A stretch of 64,000 nt of DNA, taken from assembly GCF_008386565.1 (NCBI RefSeq), contig NZ_VUKA01000005.1, positions 182,258 through 246,257 on the forward strand, read 5' to 3'. Below, piece by piece: positions 24,116-33,944 of the stretch. How positions within the stretch are numbered: the first letter of the stretch is position 1; each line of letters opens with the position of its first letter. The position numbers and the translations under genes were made by a program. The notes under the pieces are model-generated. The model did no database searches and was not told the DNA's origin. It was given only the letters and a program-made list of their open reading frames with translations. This stretch comes from Teichococcus oryzae (lineage in GTDB: Bacteria > Pseudomonadota > Alphaproteobacteria > Acetobacterales > Acetobacteraceae).

Positions 24116-24820
24116 ATGACCCCCGGCGCCGAGACGGAGGCCGTGGGGGAGGCTCCCTCCACCCAGCGCAGCCTCGCCTATGTGGGCTTCCAGCAGCAGA
24201 TCATCGATGCCCGGCTGCGCCCGGGGCAGTTCGTGTCGCAGCGCGAGCTGATGAAGCTGCTCGGCATGTCGCTCGCCGCGGTGCGGGAGATGATCCCGCG
24301 GCTGGAAGCGGCGCGGCTGATCACCACGGTCCCCAAGCGCGGCCTGCAGATCGCCAGCGTCGACCTCAAGCTGATCCGCAATGCCTGGCAGGTGCGGTTC
24401 ATGGTGGAGCGCGAGGCCACGCTGCATTTCGCCGAGGTCGCGGAAGCGGAAACCATCCGCCGGCTCATCGCCGACCACCGCGCCATCCTTGACCGCGCCC
24501 TGGCGCCGAAGCCGGACAGCGCCCTGGAGAAGGACGCGCAGGCCGTCGATTGGGGCCTGCACGACCTGATGGTGGACCTGATCGGCAACGAGATCCTGTC
24601 GGAGATCCACCGCGTGAACAGCCTGCATGTGCGGCTGATCCGCTTCGACGCCGATTCACTGCGCCCGATGCAGGTGGTGCCCGCCATGCGCGAGCATCTG
24701 GAATTCCTGGAAGCCCTGGCGGCGGGCGACCGGGACGGCGCGCTGCGGAAGATGATGGCGCATATCGAAAGCTCCAAGCGCCGGGTCCTGGAGGTGCTGA
24801 CGCGCCCGGCCGCCGGCTGA
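24116..24820 (+). CDS. GntR-family transcriptional regulator, FCD type
   Basis: This 234-residue regulator has a winged-helix N-terminus (GQFVSQRELMKLLGMSLAAVREMIPRLEA) and a helical C-terminal FCD domain (IRNAWQVRFMVEREATLHFAE onward). FCD proteins commonly sense carboxylic acids. It is divergent from the DapA-family/Bug receptor pair with two perfect palindromes between them, so local regulation is very likely. Its 3' end lies 12 bp from the convergent PLP enzyme gene. Confidence 0.92.
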   Translation: MTPGAETEAVGEAPSTQRSLAYVGFQQQIIDARLRPGQFVSQRELMKLLGMSLAAVREMIPRLEAARLITTVPKRGLQIASVDLKLIRNAWQVRFMVEREATLHFAEVAEAETIRRLIADHRAILDRALAPKPDSALEKDAQAVDWGLHDLMVDLIGNEILSEIHRVNSLHVRLIRFDADSLRPMQVVPAMREHLEFLEALAAGDRDGALRKMMAHIESSKRRVLEVLTRPAAG

Positions 24821-24832
24821 GCGCCCTCTGGC

Positions 24833-26119
24833 CTATTCGTCGATCGCTTCCAGGGCCTGGGCCAGGTCGGCGATCAGGTCGTCCGGATGCTCGATGCCGA
24901 TGGACAGCCGCACCAGCCCGTCCGTCACCGCGAGCCGTTCCCGGATGTCCGCCGGCACGCCGGAATGGGTGGTGGAGGCCGGATGGCTGGCCAGGGATTC
25001 CGTGCCCCCCAGGCTGACCGCCAGCTTGAAGACGCGAAGCGCGTTCAGCATGCGGAAGGCTTCCGCCTGTCCGCCCTTGATCTCCACGCTGAAGGTCGAG
25101 CCCGGCCCGGTGCATTGCGCCTCATAAACGCGCCGGGCCTCGCTCCCCTCCGGCAGGAAGCCCAGCCCATGCACGCGGGCGACCCTGGGATGGGCGGCCA
25201 GAAAGGCGGCGACGGCCTCGGCGTTGCGGGACGCCTCGCGCATCCGCAGCGACAATGTTTCCAGCGAGCGGCCCACCATCCAGCAGGAATGCGGATCGAG
25301 CTGCGTGCCGATGGCGCCACGGAGCAGGCGGATCGGCTGCAGCTCCGCGCGGCCGCCTGTCACCGCGCCACCCACCAGGTCGCTGTGGCCGCCCACATAT
25401 TTGGTCAGGCTGTAGACGCAAAGATCCGCCCCCTGCGCCAGCGGCTTCTGGAAGACCGGCCCGAGCATGGTGTTGTCGCAAACAATCACCGGGCGGTGCC
25501 CTTGCCGCTGCGCGATCCGCTCCGCCGCGCCGCGCAGCAGCGCCAGGTCCACGAGCGAGTTGGTGGGGTTGGCCGGCGTTTCGACGATGATGAGGCTGAC
25601 CCGGCCCTTGGCCATGGCGCGCCCGGCCGCCTCATCGATCGCCGCCTCGCTGAGGCCGTCGGAAAACCCTTCGGCCTGGATGCCATGGGCGGCGAAGGTC
25701 CGCATGAGCAGGGTTTCGGTGCCGCCATAGAGGGGCTGCGAATGCAGGATGGCGTCGCCCGGCCGCGCATGGGTCAGGATCGTCGTGGCGATGGCCGCCA
25801 TGCCCGAGCTGAAGACCAGCGCGGCCCCGGCGCCCTCGAACGCCGCCAGCCGGTCCTCGATGATCTCGGCATTCGGGTGGTTGAAGCGCGAATACACCAG
25901 GCCGGCGCCGCCGGGCGGGGCGGGCTTGCGGCCCGACACCACGTCGAAATAATCCCGCCCCTCCTCGGCCGAGCGGAACACAAAGGTCGAGGTCAGGAAC
26001 ACCGGCGGCTTGACCGCGCCTTCCGACAGGTGCGGATCGTAGCCATAGCCCAGCATCAGCGTTTCGGGATGGAGGCGCCGGTTGCCGATCCGGTCGCCGG
26101 GATTGCCGTCCTTGCCCAT
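24833..26119 (-). CDS. Cystathionine gamma-synthase-family PLP enzyme
   Basis: This 428-residue enzyme belongs to the trans-sulfuration Cys/Met metabolism family. Landmarks are [21 protein letters not shown], the PLP phosphate-binding SSGMAAI (105-111), Tyr131 in [10 protein letters not shown] and the Schiff-base Lys240 in [12 protein letters not shown]. The position that is Cys in methionine gamma-lyase (YGCT) is Gly here, which argues against that activity. A short insertion around residues 63-73 ([11 protein letters not shown]) marks a subgroup annotated only as cystathionine gamma-synthase family. GAGGAAGGAAAAGG precedes the ATG. Confidence 0.88.
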   Translation of the reverse strand: MGKDGNPGDRIGNRRLHPETLMLGYGYDPHLSEGAVKPPVFLTSTFVFRSAEEGRDYFDVVSGRKPAPPGGAGLVYSRFNHPNAEIIEDRLAAFEGAGAALVFSSGMAAIATTILTHARPGDAILHSQPLYGGTETLLMRTFAAHGIQAEGFSDGLSEAAIDEAAGRAMAKGRVSLIIVETPANPTNSLVDLALLRGAAERIAQRQGHRPVIVCDNTMLGPVFQKPLAQGADLCVYSLTKYVGGHSDLVGGAVTGGRAELQPIRLLRGAIGTQLDPHSCWMVGRSLETLSLRMREASRNAEAVAAFLAAHPRVARVHGLGFLPEGSEARRVYEAQCTGPGSTFSVEIKGGQAEAFRMLNALRVFKLAVSLGGTESLASHPASTTHSGVPADIRERLAVTDGLVRLSIGIEHPDDLIADLAQALEAIDE

Positions 26120-26188
26120 CTGCCTTTTCCTTCCTCGGCGGCGCGTGCCCGTGCAGGAACGCGCCGCGAGGCTCCTGGGATGCGGTGT

Positions 26189-27394
26189 TCAGCCCGGCTT
26201 GCCGTCCGCCCTGGGCCGCAGCAGCATCGGCCCATGCGCCGCGAGGAACAGGACGAAGGCCAGCATCCACGCGGCGCCGGCTGCGGCATAGGGCAGCATC
26301 CCGGGCAGCAGGCCCGGCCCGAAGGCCCGCAGCGCCGCCGCCAGCGGCAGCAGCAGCCATGCCGCCACCATCGCCCGTGATGCCCGCAGCGGATGCCCGG
26401 TATGGCCCAGCGTGGCGCGTGGCATCACCGCCAGGATCATCAGCCCGATGGCGCCGATGCCTTGCAGGTGCAGCCAGTGCGCCGCCCATGCGGCCCCCGC
26501 GAGCAGGTGGGCCGCCTTCACCGCCAGGGCCACCGGCAGCATGAGATAGGCCAGGTGCAGCACCCACAGGATCGGCTGGCCCAGCGTCCGCAACCCATGC
26601 CAGCGGGACAGGCGCAACAGGGCCAGCACGGAAGCGCCCGCCGCCGCCATCCCGGCCAGCGGCCCGCCCGGCCATGCCAGATCCACCAGGATCACCGCCA
26701 GCAGCGCCGCGATGCCGGCGGCGTCCACGCCCGGCAGAGGGCGCGGCGCGGCCTCCTGGCCCGCCATCCTGAGGGCGTTGCGGGTGAAGGCCGGCACGAT
26801 GCGCCCGCCGATCAACCCCACCAGGGCCAGGGCCACGTTCAGCGACAGCAGCGCGCCGCCTTGGAAGGTGCCGTCCCACCAGCCCGCCGCCTCGCCCAGC
26901 ATCAGCACGTCCCCGGCCCAGAAGGCCAGAAGCAGCAAGGGCGGCCCCAGCAGGCGCGGCGTCGCGGCCCGTGCCAGGGCGGGAAGCACCGCCAGCAGCA
27001 GCGCGGGTATCGGCAGCAGCGCGATCATGGCGGCGGCGCCGGCAGGCACCGGGGAGCCGGGCAGCAGCACCAGCCGCGCGGCGACGAACAGCGCGGCCAG
27101 CAGTGCCAGCGGTGCGCCGGAATAGGCAGCGCGCCCGGTCCAGTTCGGAATGGCGGTCAGCAGGAAGCCTGACAGGGCGGCGCCGATGAAGCCCGCTAGC
27201 ATCTCATGCCCATGCCAGCGCGCATGCGGCAGGGGCCCCTCGGGCAAGCCACCCCAATGCAGCGCCACGAGCCAGAGCGCGACCGTGGCGATGGCCCAGA
27301 TGGCGCAAAGCAGGAAAAAGGGCCGCAGGCCCTGGCGGAACAGGGCGAAGCCGGCGGGGGGCGCCGTTCCTGGCCTTGCCTGGGCGGCCTTCAT
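26189..27394 (-). CDS. nnrS: NnrS-family haem-copper membrane protein
   Basis: This 401-residue integral membrane protein has about twelve hydrophobic segments. It opens FALFRQGLRPFFLLCAIWA and has HARWHGHEMLAGFIGAALSGFLLTAIPNWTG, the histidine-bearing motif of NnrS. NnrS relieves nitric oxide stress in denitrifiers and is controlled by NO-responsive Crp/Fnr regulators. It lies at the downstream end of the nap/hmp same-strand run, fitting defence against NO made during nitrate respiration. Confidence 0.92.
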   Translation of the reverse strand: MKAAQARPGTAPPAGFALFRQGLRPFFLLCAIWAIATVALWLVALHWGGLPEGPLPHARWHGHEMLAGFIGAALSGFLLTAIPNWTGRAAYSGAPLALLAALFVAARLVLLPGSPVPAGAAAMIALLPIPALLLAVLPALARAATPRLLGPPLLLLAFWAGDVLMLGEAAGWWDGTFQGGALLSLNVALALVGLIGGRIVPAFTRNALRMAGQEAAPRPLPGVDAAGIAALLAVILVDLAWPGGPLAGMAAAGASVLALLRLSRWHGLRTLGQPILWVLHLAYLMLPVALAVKAAHLLAGAAWAAHWLHLQGIGAIGLMILAVMPRATLGHTGHPLRASRAMVAAWLLLPLAAALRAFGPGLLPGMLPYAAAGAAWMLAFVLFLAAHGPMLLRPRADGKPG

Positions 27395-27465
27395 GACGGA
27401 ACCGGCGGAAACAAGGTGGCACGGCCGGCGCTCCGGGCTGGCTGGCAGGTCGCGAAGGCGCGCAT

Positions 27466-27990
27466 CTATGGCTTCACGGCGTCATGCATCCGGTTGGCCG
27501 CTTCCAGCCGCTGCCGGAGCTGCGGCAGCATCTCCGCGGCCAGCTGCTTCAGGCCCTCATCCGGTGCCTTCTCCGCGGCCTCATAGCCGCGGATCTCCTG
27601 CGTCAGCGCCTGGATCTGGATTTCCGCGTAGCGACGGCTGAGGGCGAGGAAGTCCAGTGGCTCCAGGTTCTCAAGCACCACCCGGTGCTCGAACTCCGCG
27701 TCCCCCGGCAGCGTCACGCCGCGCTCCCCGGCGAGGCTCCGCAGCCGGGCGAGCTGCTGTTCGCGGAAGCGCGCCATCCCGCCGGCGTACTCCCTGGCCT
27801 CGGGCCGGGTGTCGCGGGAGGCGGTCAGCGCCGAGGCGCGCTGTTGCAGCAGCGCGGAGCTGTAGGCGAAGGCCAGGAAATGGGCCGGGTCCACCGGGTC
27901 GCCGGTGTCCTGGGCCGTGGCGGCGCCCGATGCGAAGGCCGCCCCCGCCCCGAGCAGCAGAAAGGCGCGGCGCGTGGCGGCGGGCGCCAT
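27466..27990 (-). CDS. DUF4142 domain-containing exported protein
   Basis: This 174-residue protein carries a Tat-like leader (ATRRAFLLLGAGAAFASG, ending near ATAQD) and then a four-helix DUF4142 domain (DPAHFLAFAYSSALLQQRASAL ... ARFREQQLARLRSLAGERGV). DUF4142 proteins are ferritin-like in predicted fold and of unknown function. Position between NapC and NnrS suggests a periplasmic accessory or stress role. ATG 27990 lies just after the napC stop; ATG 28002, overlapping napC, is an alternative. Confidence 0.8.
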   Translation of the reverse strand: MAPAATRRAFLLLGAGAAFASGAATAQDTGDPVDPAHFLAFAYSSALLQQRASALTASRDTRPEAREYAGGMARFREQQLARLRSLAGERGVTLPGDAEFEHRVVLENLEPLDFLALSRRYAEIQIQALTQEIRGYEAAEKAPDEGLKQLAAEMLPQLRQRLEAANRMHDAVKP

Positions 27991-27992
27991 GG

Positions 27993-28670
27993 CTAGTGCC
28001 ATCCCGGCACGCCGGTCATGTCCGGCAGGCGGTGGGCGATGCCCTTGTGGCAATCGATGCATGTCCGCTCCCCGCTGAACAGGAACCGCTCATGGGCCGC
28101 CGCCGCGCGCGGGTTCTGCTTCGAAAGGTCCATGGATTCCGTGGAATGGCAGTTGCGGCATTCCAGCGAATCATTGGCCGCCATGCGGATCCATTCCCGC
28201 TCCGCCAGGTGCCGCCGCATGCCGAGGAACTTTTCCCGCGTGTCGATCGAGCCGAAGACATGGCCCCAGACCTCCTTCGAGGCCTGCATCTTGCGGGCGA
28301 TCTTCTGCGTCCAGTTGTGCGGCACATGGCAATCCGGGCAGCCTGCGCGCACGCCGGAGCGGTTGGTGAAATGGACCGTGCCCCGCAGCTCCTCATAGAC
28401 GTTGCTTTCCATCTCGTGGCAGCTGATGCAGAACTCGGTGGTGTTGGTGGCCTCCAGCGCCGTGTTGAAGCCGCCCCAGAACACCACGCCCGCGCCGAAG
28501 CCGCCCAGCGTCAGGAAGGCGAGGCTGAAGCTGGTGGCGGGCGAGGTCGCCACCCGCACCAGCTTCAAGCCCCAGAACCAGTTCCACAGGCGCCGGATCA
28601 GGCCGGGCCTGCGTGGCGAGGCGCCGGTGCCGCCGCCCCCCGGAGGGGTGCCTTTCTCCGCGCCCGACAT
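27993..28670 (-). CDS. napC: NapC/NirT-type membrane-anchored tetrahaem cytochrome c
   Basis: This 225-residue quinol dehydrogenase passes electrons from the quinol pool to the NapAB complex. One transmembrane anchor ([21 protein letters not shown], about residues 45-65) is followed by four CxxCH haem sites: CISCH, CPDCH, CRNCH and CIDCH. The N-terminus is a glycine/proline-rich cytoplasmic stretch. Its ATG overlaps the napB stop by one base. Confidence 0.95.
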   Translation of the reverse strand: MSGAEKGTPPGGGGTGASPRRPGLIRRLWNWFWGLKLVRVATSPATSFSLAFLTLGGFGAGVVFWGGFNTALEATNTTEFCISCHEMESNVYEELRGTVHFTNRSGVRAGCPDCHVPHNWTQKIARKMQASKEVWGHVFGSIDTREKFLGMRRHLAEREWIRMAANDSLECRNCHSTESMDLSKQNPRAAAAHERFLFSGERTCIDCHKGIAHRLPDMTGVPGWH

Positions 28671-29143
28671 CAGCGGTTGCTCCGGCCGCCCGAATGCCGC
28701 TCAGGCTCGGTCAGCACGTCCATGTCCACGAAGCGGTTGTCGACCAGCGGCCGCGCCTCCGTCTGCGGCACGTGGCAGGCGAGGCAGGCATAGCGGCGCG
28801 GCGCCAGGCCGCCCAGCGTGTTGCCTTCCCGGTCCTGGTAATGCGTCACCGAGATCATCGGCGCCTGGCTTTGCTCGGTGAAGCGCCGGGCGTGGCAGGA
28901 CATGCATTTGTTGGCATTGAGGTCGAGGGCATAGCCCTCGATCGCGTGCGGGATCACCGGCGGCTGGTCGGGATAGTTGCGCTTGACGCGGATGTCGTTG
29001 GTGATGGGCCGCTGCATGGGCGGCGCGGCCTGCTCACGGGTGAAGGGGTCCGGCCCGCGCAGGCGGGGCGCGTCCTGGGCCAGCAGGGCACCGGCGCCGA
29101 GGCAGGCGACGGCCATTGCCGTGAACAGAAGGCGCGGGCGCAT
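28670..29143 (-). CDS. napB: Periplasmic nitrate reductase dihaem cytochrome subunit NapB
   Basis: This 157-residue periplasmic electron-transfer subunit has a signal peptide ([20 protein letters not shown]) and two CxxCH haem motifs, CMSCH and CLACH, in the C-terminal half. [22 protein letters not shown] is the conserved NapB stretch. It receives electrons from NapC and passes them to the NapA iron-sulfur cluster. It overlaps napA and napC by one base each. Confidence 0.95.
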   Translation of the reverse strand: MRPRLLFTAMAVACLGAGALLAQDAPRLRGPDPFTREQAAPPMQRPITNDIRVKRNYPDQPPVIPHAIEGYALDLNANKCMSCHARRFTEQSQAPMISVTHYQDREGNTLGGLAPRRYACLACHVPQTEARPLVDNRFVDMDVLTEPERHSGGRSNR

Positions 29144-31692
29144 CAGCGCGGCCCTCCCCGCGCATCAGGCTCCGAAGGAGCCGGCGCCCCGGCCTGGTTC
29201 ATCGCCGCCACCACCTTCACCGCGCATTTCTTGTAGTCCGTCTGCTTCGAGATCGGGTCCGTCGCGTCCAGCGTGACCTTGTTGATGAGCTGGCTGGCAT
29301 CGAAGAAGGGCACGAACACGACGCCGCGCGGCACCTTGTTGCGGCCCCTTGTTTCCACCCGGCTGCGGATCTCCCCGCGGCGGGAGGCGATGCGGACCTC
29401 CTGGCCGCGCCGCAGGCCGCGCTTCTGCGCGTCCTCAGGGTGCATGAACAGGATGGCGCCGGGAAAGGCCTTGTAGAGCTCCGGCACGCGCAGCGTCATG
29501 GAGCCGGAATGCCAGTGCTCCAGCACCCGCCCCGTCACCAGCCACAGATCATATTCCGCGTCCGGCGCCTCGGCCGGCGGCTCATAGGGCGCGCCCATGA
29601 TGTTCGCCCGCTTGTCGGGATTGCCGTAGAACTGGATGCCGGTGCCCTTCTCCACATAAGGGTCGAGGCCCTCGCGGTAGCGCCAGCGCGTTTCCTTGCC
29701 GTCCACCACGGGCCAGCGCAGGCCGCGCACCTCGTGATAGGTGTCGAAGGGCGCGAGGTCGTGGCCATGGCCGCGCCCGAAGGAGGCGTATTCCTCGAAC
29801 AGCCCCTTCTGCACGTAGAAGCCGTATTCCTTCGACTCCCGGTTCTCATAGCCCGGTGCCATGTCGGAAAGCGGGAAGCGGTCCACCTGCCCGTTGCGGA
29901 ACAGCGCGTCGAACAGGCTCTTGCCCCGGTATTCGGGGGCCTTCTCCAGAATCTCGGCCGGCCAGACCTCATCGGTCGTGAAGCGCTTCGAGAATTCCAT
30001 GAGCTGCCAGAGATCCGAGCGCGCCTCGCCCGGCGCATCGACCAACTGGTGCCAGAAATGCGTCCGCCGCTCGGCATTGCCGTAGCCGCCTTCCTTCTCC
30101 ACCCACATCGCGGTGGGCAGCACGATGTCGGCCGCCATGGCCGTGACCGTCGGATAGGGATCGGAGCAGACGATGAGGTTCTCCAGGTTGCGGTAGCCGG
30201 GATAGGTCTCGTTGTTGGTGTTGGGCGCCGTCTGGAGGTTGTTGTTGCACATGATCCAGTAGGCGTTGAGCTTGCCGTCCTTCAGCATCCGGTCCTGCTG
30301 CACGGCGTGGAAGCCGACCTTGCCTGGCAACAGCCCCTCGGGAATCTTCCACAGCTGCTCGGCAAGCTTGCGGTGCTCGGGATTGGCCACCTGCATGTCG
30401 GCCGGCAGGCGGTGCGAGAAGGTGCCCACCTCCCGCGCCGTGCCGCAGGCCGAGGGCTGGCCGGTGAGCGAGAAGGGGCTGTTGCCCGGCTCCGAGATCT
30501 TCCCGGTCAGCAGATGGATGTTGTAGATCATGTGGTTCGCCCACACGCCGCGCACATGCTGGTTGAAGCCCATGGTCCAGAGCGACATCACCTTGGTCTT
30601 CGGGTCGGCGTAGAGCTTCGCCAGTGCCTCGAGCTGGCTTTTCGGCACGCCGGAAAGCTCATGCGCGCGGTCCAGCGTGTATTCGGAAACAAGGCGGGCA
30701 TAGGCGTCGAAATCGGCGGCCTGGGAAACCTGCGCGTCGCCCGCGTGCTGGGCGCGCTGTTCCAGCACATGCTCGGGCCGCAGCCCGTAGCCGATATCGG
30801 TGTTGGCGAGGCGGAAATTCACGTGCTTCCCGACGAAGTCGCGGTTCACCGCGCCGGCCTGGATGATGTGGTTGGCGATGTAGTTCAGGATCGCCAGGTC
30901 GGAGCCGGGCCTGAAGATGACGGCGGCATCCGACAGGTCCGTTGTGCGGTGCTCAAAGGTCGAGAGGGTGTGGATGCGGACATGCTCCGCGCTGAGGCGG
31001 CGGTCGGTGACGCGCGTCCACAGGATCGGGTGCATCTCCGCCATGTTCGAGCCCCAGAGCACGAAGGCGTCGGCATGCTCGAAATCATCGTAGCAGCCCA
31101 TCGGCTCGTCCATGCCGAAGGTGCGGATAAAGGTCACGGCGGCCGAGGCCATGCAGTGCCGGGCGTTCGGGTCCAGGTTGTTGGAGCGGAACCCGGCGCG
31201 CATCAGCTTGGAGGCGGCATAGCCTTCCCACAGCGTCCACTGGCCGGAGCCGAACATGCCGACCGCCTCCGGCCCTTTCTCCTTCAGCACCTTCTTCCAG
31301 TGCGCCGCCATGGTGTCGAAGGCCTGGTCCCAGGAGACGGGCTGCAACTCGCCCTGCTTGTCGAAGCGCCCGTCGCGCATCCGCATGAGGGGGCGGGTCA
31401 GGCGGTCCGCCCCGTACATGATCTTGGACAGGAAATAGCCCTTCACGCAGTTGAGGCCGCGATTGACCTCGGCGCGCATGTCGCCATGGGTCGCGACGAC
31501 CCGCCCGTCCTTGACGCCCACCATGACGCCGCAGCCGGTGCCGCAGAAGCGGCAGGGCGCCTTGTCCCATTTCAGCCGCAGCTCCTCCCCGAGCGTGATG
31601 TTCTGCGCCTCGGCCGGGAGGGCAACATTGGCGGCGGCTGCCGCGGCGGCGGCCGCCTGGGCCTTCATCAGGTCACGGCGTGAGAGATCCAT
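29143..31692 (-). CDS. napA: Periplasmic nitrate reductase catalytic subunit NapA
   Basis: This 849-residue molybdoenzyme reduces nitrate to nitrite in the periplasm. It carries a Tat leader ([12 protein letters not shown], then an alanine-rich core), a [4Fe-4S] site from Cys47, Cys50, Cys54 and Cys82, and the molybdenum-ligating Cys180 in [10 protein letters not shown]. The bis-MGD-binding domains follow, and the length is that of full NapA proteins. Gene order napE-F-D-A-B-C is intact around it. Its start overlaps napD by 20 bp. Confidence 0.97.
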   Translation of the reverse strand: MDLSRRDLMKAQAAAAAAAAANVALPAEAQNITLGEELRLKWDKAPCRFCGTGCGVMVGVKDGRVVATHGDMRAEVNRGLNCVKGYFLSKIMYGADRLTRPLMRMRDGRFDKQGELQPVSWDQAFDTMAAHWKKVLKEKGPEAVGMFGSGQWTLWEGYAASKLMRAGFRSNNLDPNARHCMASAAVTFIRTFGMDEPMGCYDDFEHADAFVLWGSNMAEMHPILWTRVTDRRLSAEHVRIHTLSTFEHRTTDLSDAAVIFRPGSDLAILNYIANHIIQAGAVNRDFVGKHVNFRLANTDIGYGLRPEHVLEQRAQHAGDAQVSQAADFDAYARLVSEYTLDRAHELSGVPKSQLEALAKLYADPKTKVMSLWTMGFNQHVRGVWANHMIYNIHLLTGKISEPGNSPFSLTGQPSACGTAREVGTFSHRLPADMQVANPEHRKLAEQLWKIPEGLLPGKVGFHAVQQDRMLKDGKLNAYWIMCNNNLQTAPNTNNETYPGYRNLENLIVCSDPYPTVTAMAADIVLPTAMWVEKEGGYGNAERRTHFWHQLVDAPGEARSDLWQLMEFSKRFTTDEVWPAEILEKAPEYRGKSLFDALFRNGQVDRFPLSDMAPGYENRESKEYGFYVQKGLFEEYASFGRGHGHDLAPFDTYHEVRGLRWPVVDGKETRWRYREGLDPYVEKGTGIQFYGNPDKRANIMGAPYEPPAEAPDAEYDLWLVTGRVLEHWHSGSMTLRVPELYKAFPGAILFMHPEDAQKRGLRRGQEVRIASRRGEIRSRVETRGRNKVPRGVVFVPFFDASQLINKVTLDATDPISKQTDYKKCAVKVVAAMNQAGAPAPSEPDARGGPR

Positions 31693-31969
31693 AACTGCTG
31701 CTCCCGGTGCTGGAATCCCTGGGATGGGATGGCTCGAACTGGTGAAAGACGAGCGTGGCGGCGAGAACGCCGTCGAGGAGCTGGACCTGGTTCAGCCGCT
31801 CCACGATGTCGCCCTCGGTCGCCGTTTCGAGCGTGACGACGAGCTTGCCTTCCGGCACGCCGCCATGGACCTCCATGCCGTCCATGTCGCGCAGAACGGC
31901 GGCGATGGCGGCGGCGCGCTCGCGGCGGCAATGCACGACGAGGCTGGAGACATGGAACGCGTCAGGCAT
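31673..31969 (-). CDS. napD: NapD chaperone for NapA export
   Basis: This 98-residue cytoplasmic protein has the ferredoxin-like NapD fold ([44 protein letters not shown]). NapD binds the Tat leader of NapA and delays export until the cofactor is inserted. The start at 31969 gives the family N-terminus; the frame stays open upstream inside napF. It overlaps napF by 8 bp and napA by 20 bp. Confidence 0.93.
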   Translation of the reverse strand: MPDAFHVSSLVVHCRRERAAAIAAVLRDMDGMEVHGGVPEGKLVVTLETATEGDIVERLNQVQLLDGVLAATLVFHQFEPSHPRDSSTGSSSYGSLTP

Positions 31970-32267
31970 CCGCCGCCTCCCCCTCCGCGGGCGCCGCGAC
32001 CGTGATGGCTGAGGCCGGGCAAAGGGCGGCGCAATCCGCGCAGCCCGTGCAGGCATCGGCTTCCACGCGCGGCACGGCGCCGCCACGGACGAGGGTGAAG
32101 CGGATGGCGCCGGTGGAGCAGGCGTCGCGGCAGCTCATGCAGGCGATGCCGCGAAAGGCGAGGCAGGATGGCGCGATGCCGGCCACGGGCCGGGGCGGCG
32201 GGGCGTCGGCCATGGCGGGCTTGCCGAACAGGAGGCCGCGCCGGCCGAGCGGGGCGGGTGATGTCAT
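31962..32267 (-). CDS. napF: NapF-type iron-sulfur maturation protein
   Basis: This 101-residue ferredoxin-like protein has two cysteine clusters, CLAFRGIACMSCRDAC and CTGCADCAALCP, enough for two [4Fe-4S] centres. The usual NapF has three, so this is a short form. An RRGLLFG stretch near residue 9 is typical of NapF. It helps mature NapA in the cytoplasm. The ATG at 32267 lies 10 bp after the napE stop. Confidence 0.88.
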   Translation of the reverse strand: MTSPAPLGRRGLLFGKPAMADAPPPRPVAGIAPSCLAFRGIACMSCRDACSTGAIRFTLVRGGAVPRVEADACTGCADCAALCPASAITVAAPAEGEAADA

Positions 32268-32277
32268 GGCCCGCGCC

Positions 32278-32469
32278 TCACACCGGGCCCGGCGGGCCGG
32301 TGAACAGGTAATACATCCAGACCACGAAGCCCCATCCCGCGACAATGCCGACGGCGATGAAAGGCCATATCAGCACGGCGAGGAGCAGGAACACGAAGCC
32401 TTCGTAGCGCCGCCGCGCCGTGTCCGTTCTGCCGGCCATTCCGGTGGTTCTGCTGTTCAACCGCCTCAT
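32278..32469 (-). CDS. napE: Small membrane protein NapE
   Basis: This protein of about 63 residues has one long hydrophobic segment (FVFLLLAVLIWPFIAVGIVA) and the tail WGFVVWMYYLFTGPPGP, the recognisable NapE ending. Its role in the Nap system is not established. Starts at 32469 (63 residues) and 32439 (53 residues) are both plausible. It is the first nap gene and follows hmp by 50 bp on the same strand. Confidence 0.88.
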   Translation of the reverse strand: MRRLNSRTTGMAGRTDTARRRYEGFVFLLLAVLIWPFIAVGIVAGWGFVVWMYYLFTGPPGPV

Positions 32470-32519
32470 CCCTGTCCGGAGGGTCGATCCTGAGGGCGGC
32501 GTCGCCGCCGCCATCGCCT

Positions 32520-33731
32520 TCAGGCCGCGAGCAGCTCGTCCGCCGGGCCAAAGAACTCGTAATGGATGCGGTCGGCGGCGACGCCCGCCCGGGCCAGGCC
32601 GCTGACAAAGCTGCGCAGGAACGGCTTGGGGCCGCACAGGAAGTAGTCGGCCTCCGCCATGGGCGTGTGGCGGCTCAGCCAGTCGATGCTGATCAGCCCT
32701 GCCTCGTCGTAATCCTGGCCCTGCCGGTCCTGCGCGCGGGGCGCCTCGTAGAAGGTCTTCGCCACGATGCGGCCGCCCGAGCCTTCCGCCAGGCCGCGGA
32801 CGTGATCGCGCATGGCGTGGGTCGATCCGTCGCGGGTGCCGTGGATGAAGTGGGCGGCGGCGTCGGGGCGCGCGGCGATGGTTTCCAGCATGCTCAGCAA
32901 CGGCGTCAGTCCGACGCCGCCGCTGACCAGCACCACGGGCCGCACCTGCGCCTGGCGCAGGAAGAACTCGCCCGCGGGTGGCGCCACCTTCAGCACCGTG
33001 CCCGGCTCCGCCTTGTCGTGCAGCCAGCCGGAGACGATGCCCCGCGGTTCCCGCTTCACGCTGATCCGGTAGGTTTCCCCGTTCGGCGCGGAGGAGATGC
33101 TGTAGTTCCGCTTCAGCGGGTGGTGGCCCGGGATGTCCAGCCAGAAGGTCAGGTACTGGCCGGGCCGGTGCCGCAGCACTGGCGCCCCGTCAGTGGGCCG
33201 GAGCAGGAAGGAGGTGATGATGTCGCTTTCGCGCTGCTTGCCTTCCACCCGGAAGTCGCGCCAGCCGGTCCAGCCGCCGGGCGCCGAGGCCAGGCCGGAA
33301 TAGATGGTCTTCTCGCGCGCGATCAGCACATTGGCCAGGTACCAGTAGGCCTCGCCCCAGGCGGCCAGGATCTCCTCCGTCGCGGCATCGCCCAGCACGT
33401 CCTGGATGGCGCCGAGCAGGGCCTCGGCCACGTAGGGATAATGCTCGGGCAGGATGTTCAGGCCGACATGCTTTTGGGCGATGCGCTCCACCGCAGGGGC
33501 CAGGGCCGCCAGCCCCTCGATGTTGCGCGCATAGGCGAGGATGGCCGTGGCGAGCGCCCGGGGCTGCGAGCCGGCATCGCCGTGATGCGACTGGTTGAAC
33601 AGGTCCCGGATGGCCTCGTTCCGGAACATCCGCTCATACATGCGCCGGGTGATGGCAAGGCCGTGGGCCTCAAGCGCGGGAACCGTGGCTTTGACCACCG
33701 AGATGGTGTGGCTGCTGAGTTCGTCCGGCAT
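32520..33731 (-). CDS. hmp: Flavohaemoglobin nitric oxide dioxygenase
   Basis: This 403-residue protein converts NO and oxygen to nitrate using NADPH. The globin half has Tyr32 (equivalent to B10), the NQSHHGDAGSQ distal loop and proximal His88 in IAQKHVGLNI. The reductase half has RHRPGQYLTFWLD, the FAD-binding RNYSISSAPN, the NAD-binding LVSGGVGLTPLLSML and CGPKPFL near the end. It sits directly upstream of napE with only 50 bp between. GAAGGAGGGG is a very strong ribosome site before the ATG. Confidence 0.96.
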   Translation of the reverse strand: MPDELSSHTISVVKATVPALEAHGLAITRRMYERMFRNEAIRDLFNQSHHGDAGSQPRALATAILAYARNIEGLAALAPAVERIAQKHVGLNILPEHYPYVAEALLGAIQDVLGDAATEEILAAWGEAYWYLANVLIAREKTIYSGLASAPGGWTGWRDFRVEGKQRESDIITSFLLRPTDGAPVLRHRPGQYLTFWLDIPGHHPLKRNYSISSAPNGETYRISVKREPRGIVSGWLHDKAEPGTVLKVAPPAGEFFLRQAQVRPVVLVSGGVGLTPLLSMLETIAARPDAAAHFIHGTRDGSTHAMRDHVRGLAEGSGGRIVAKTFYEAPRAQDRQGQDYDEAGLISIDWLSRHTPMAEADYFLCGPKPFLRSFVSGLARAGVAADRIHYEFFGPADELLAA

Positions 33732-33775
33732 GCGTCCCCCCTCCTTCTCCCCGCCTTTCGGCGCGAGGTCATTCG

Positions 33776-33803
33776 GTGTTGTTCGCGCAACACTTGTAAC
33801 AAG
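33776..33803. promoter_or_regulatory. Inverted repeats in the hmp upstream region
   Basis: Two symmetric elements lie side by side 45-72 bp before the hmp start: GTGTTG-6-CAACAC (33776-33793) and CTTGT-A-ACAAG (33793-33803). Their TTG/CAA halves recall Crp/Fnr and NnrR sites, but the spacings (TTG-N6-CAA and TTG-N3-CAA) differ from the usual TTG-N8-CAA. They may bind the Crp/Fnr regulator encoded just upstream or another NO sensor. Confidence 0.35.
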
Positions 33804-33944
33804 GTTTCGTTTCCGCGAGCACGAACGATTCTGTGAAACTATGGCGGCGTCCTGCCGCCGCTTCTTTGCGCTCCAACAAAGAACGGATGTTTTTCCGGCG
33901 GAAAGCCTCCGGGCCGGCCGGAGGATCGGGGAATGGGCGGCGAT

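Noticed and set aside
24833-26119. Methionine gamma-lyase
   Set aside because: The cysteine typical of methionine gamma-lyase in the YGCT motif is Gly (YGGT), so only the wider cystathionine gamma-synthase family is claimed.
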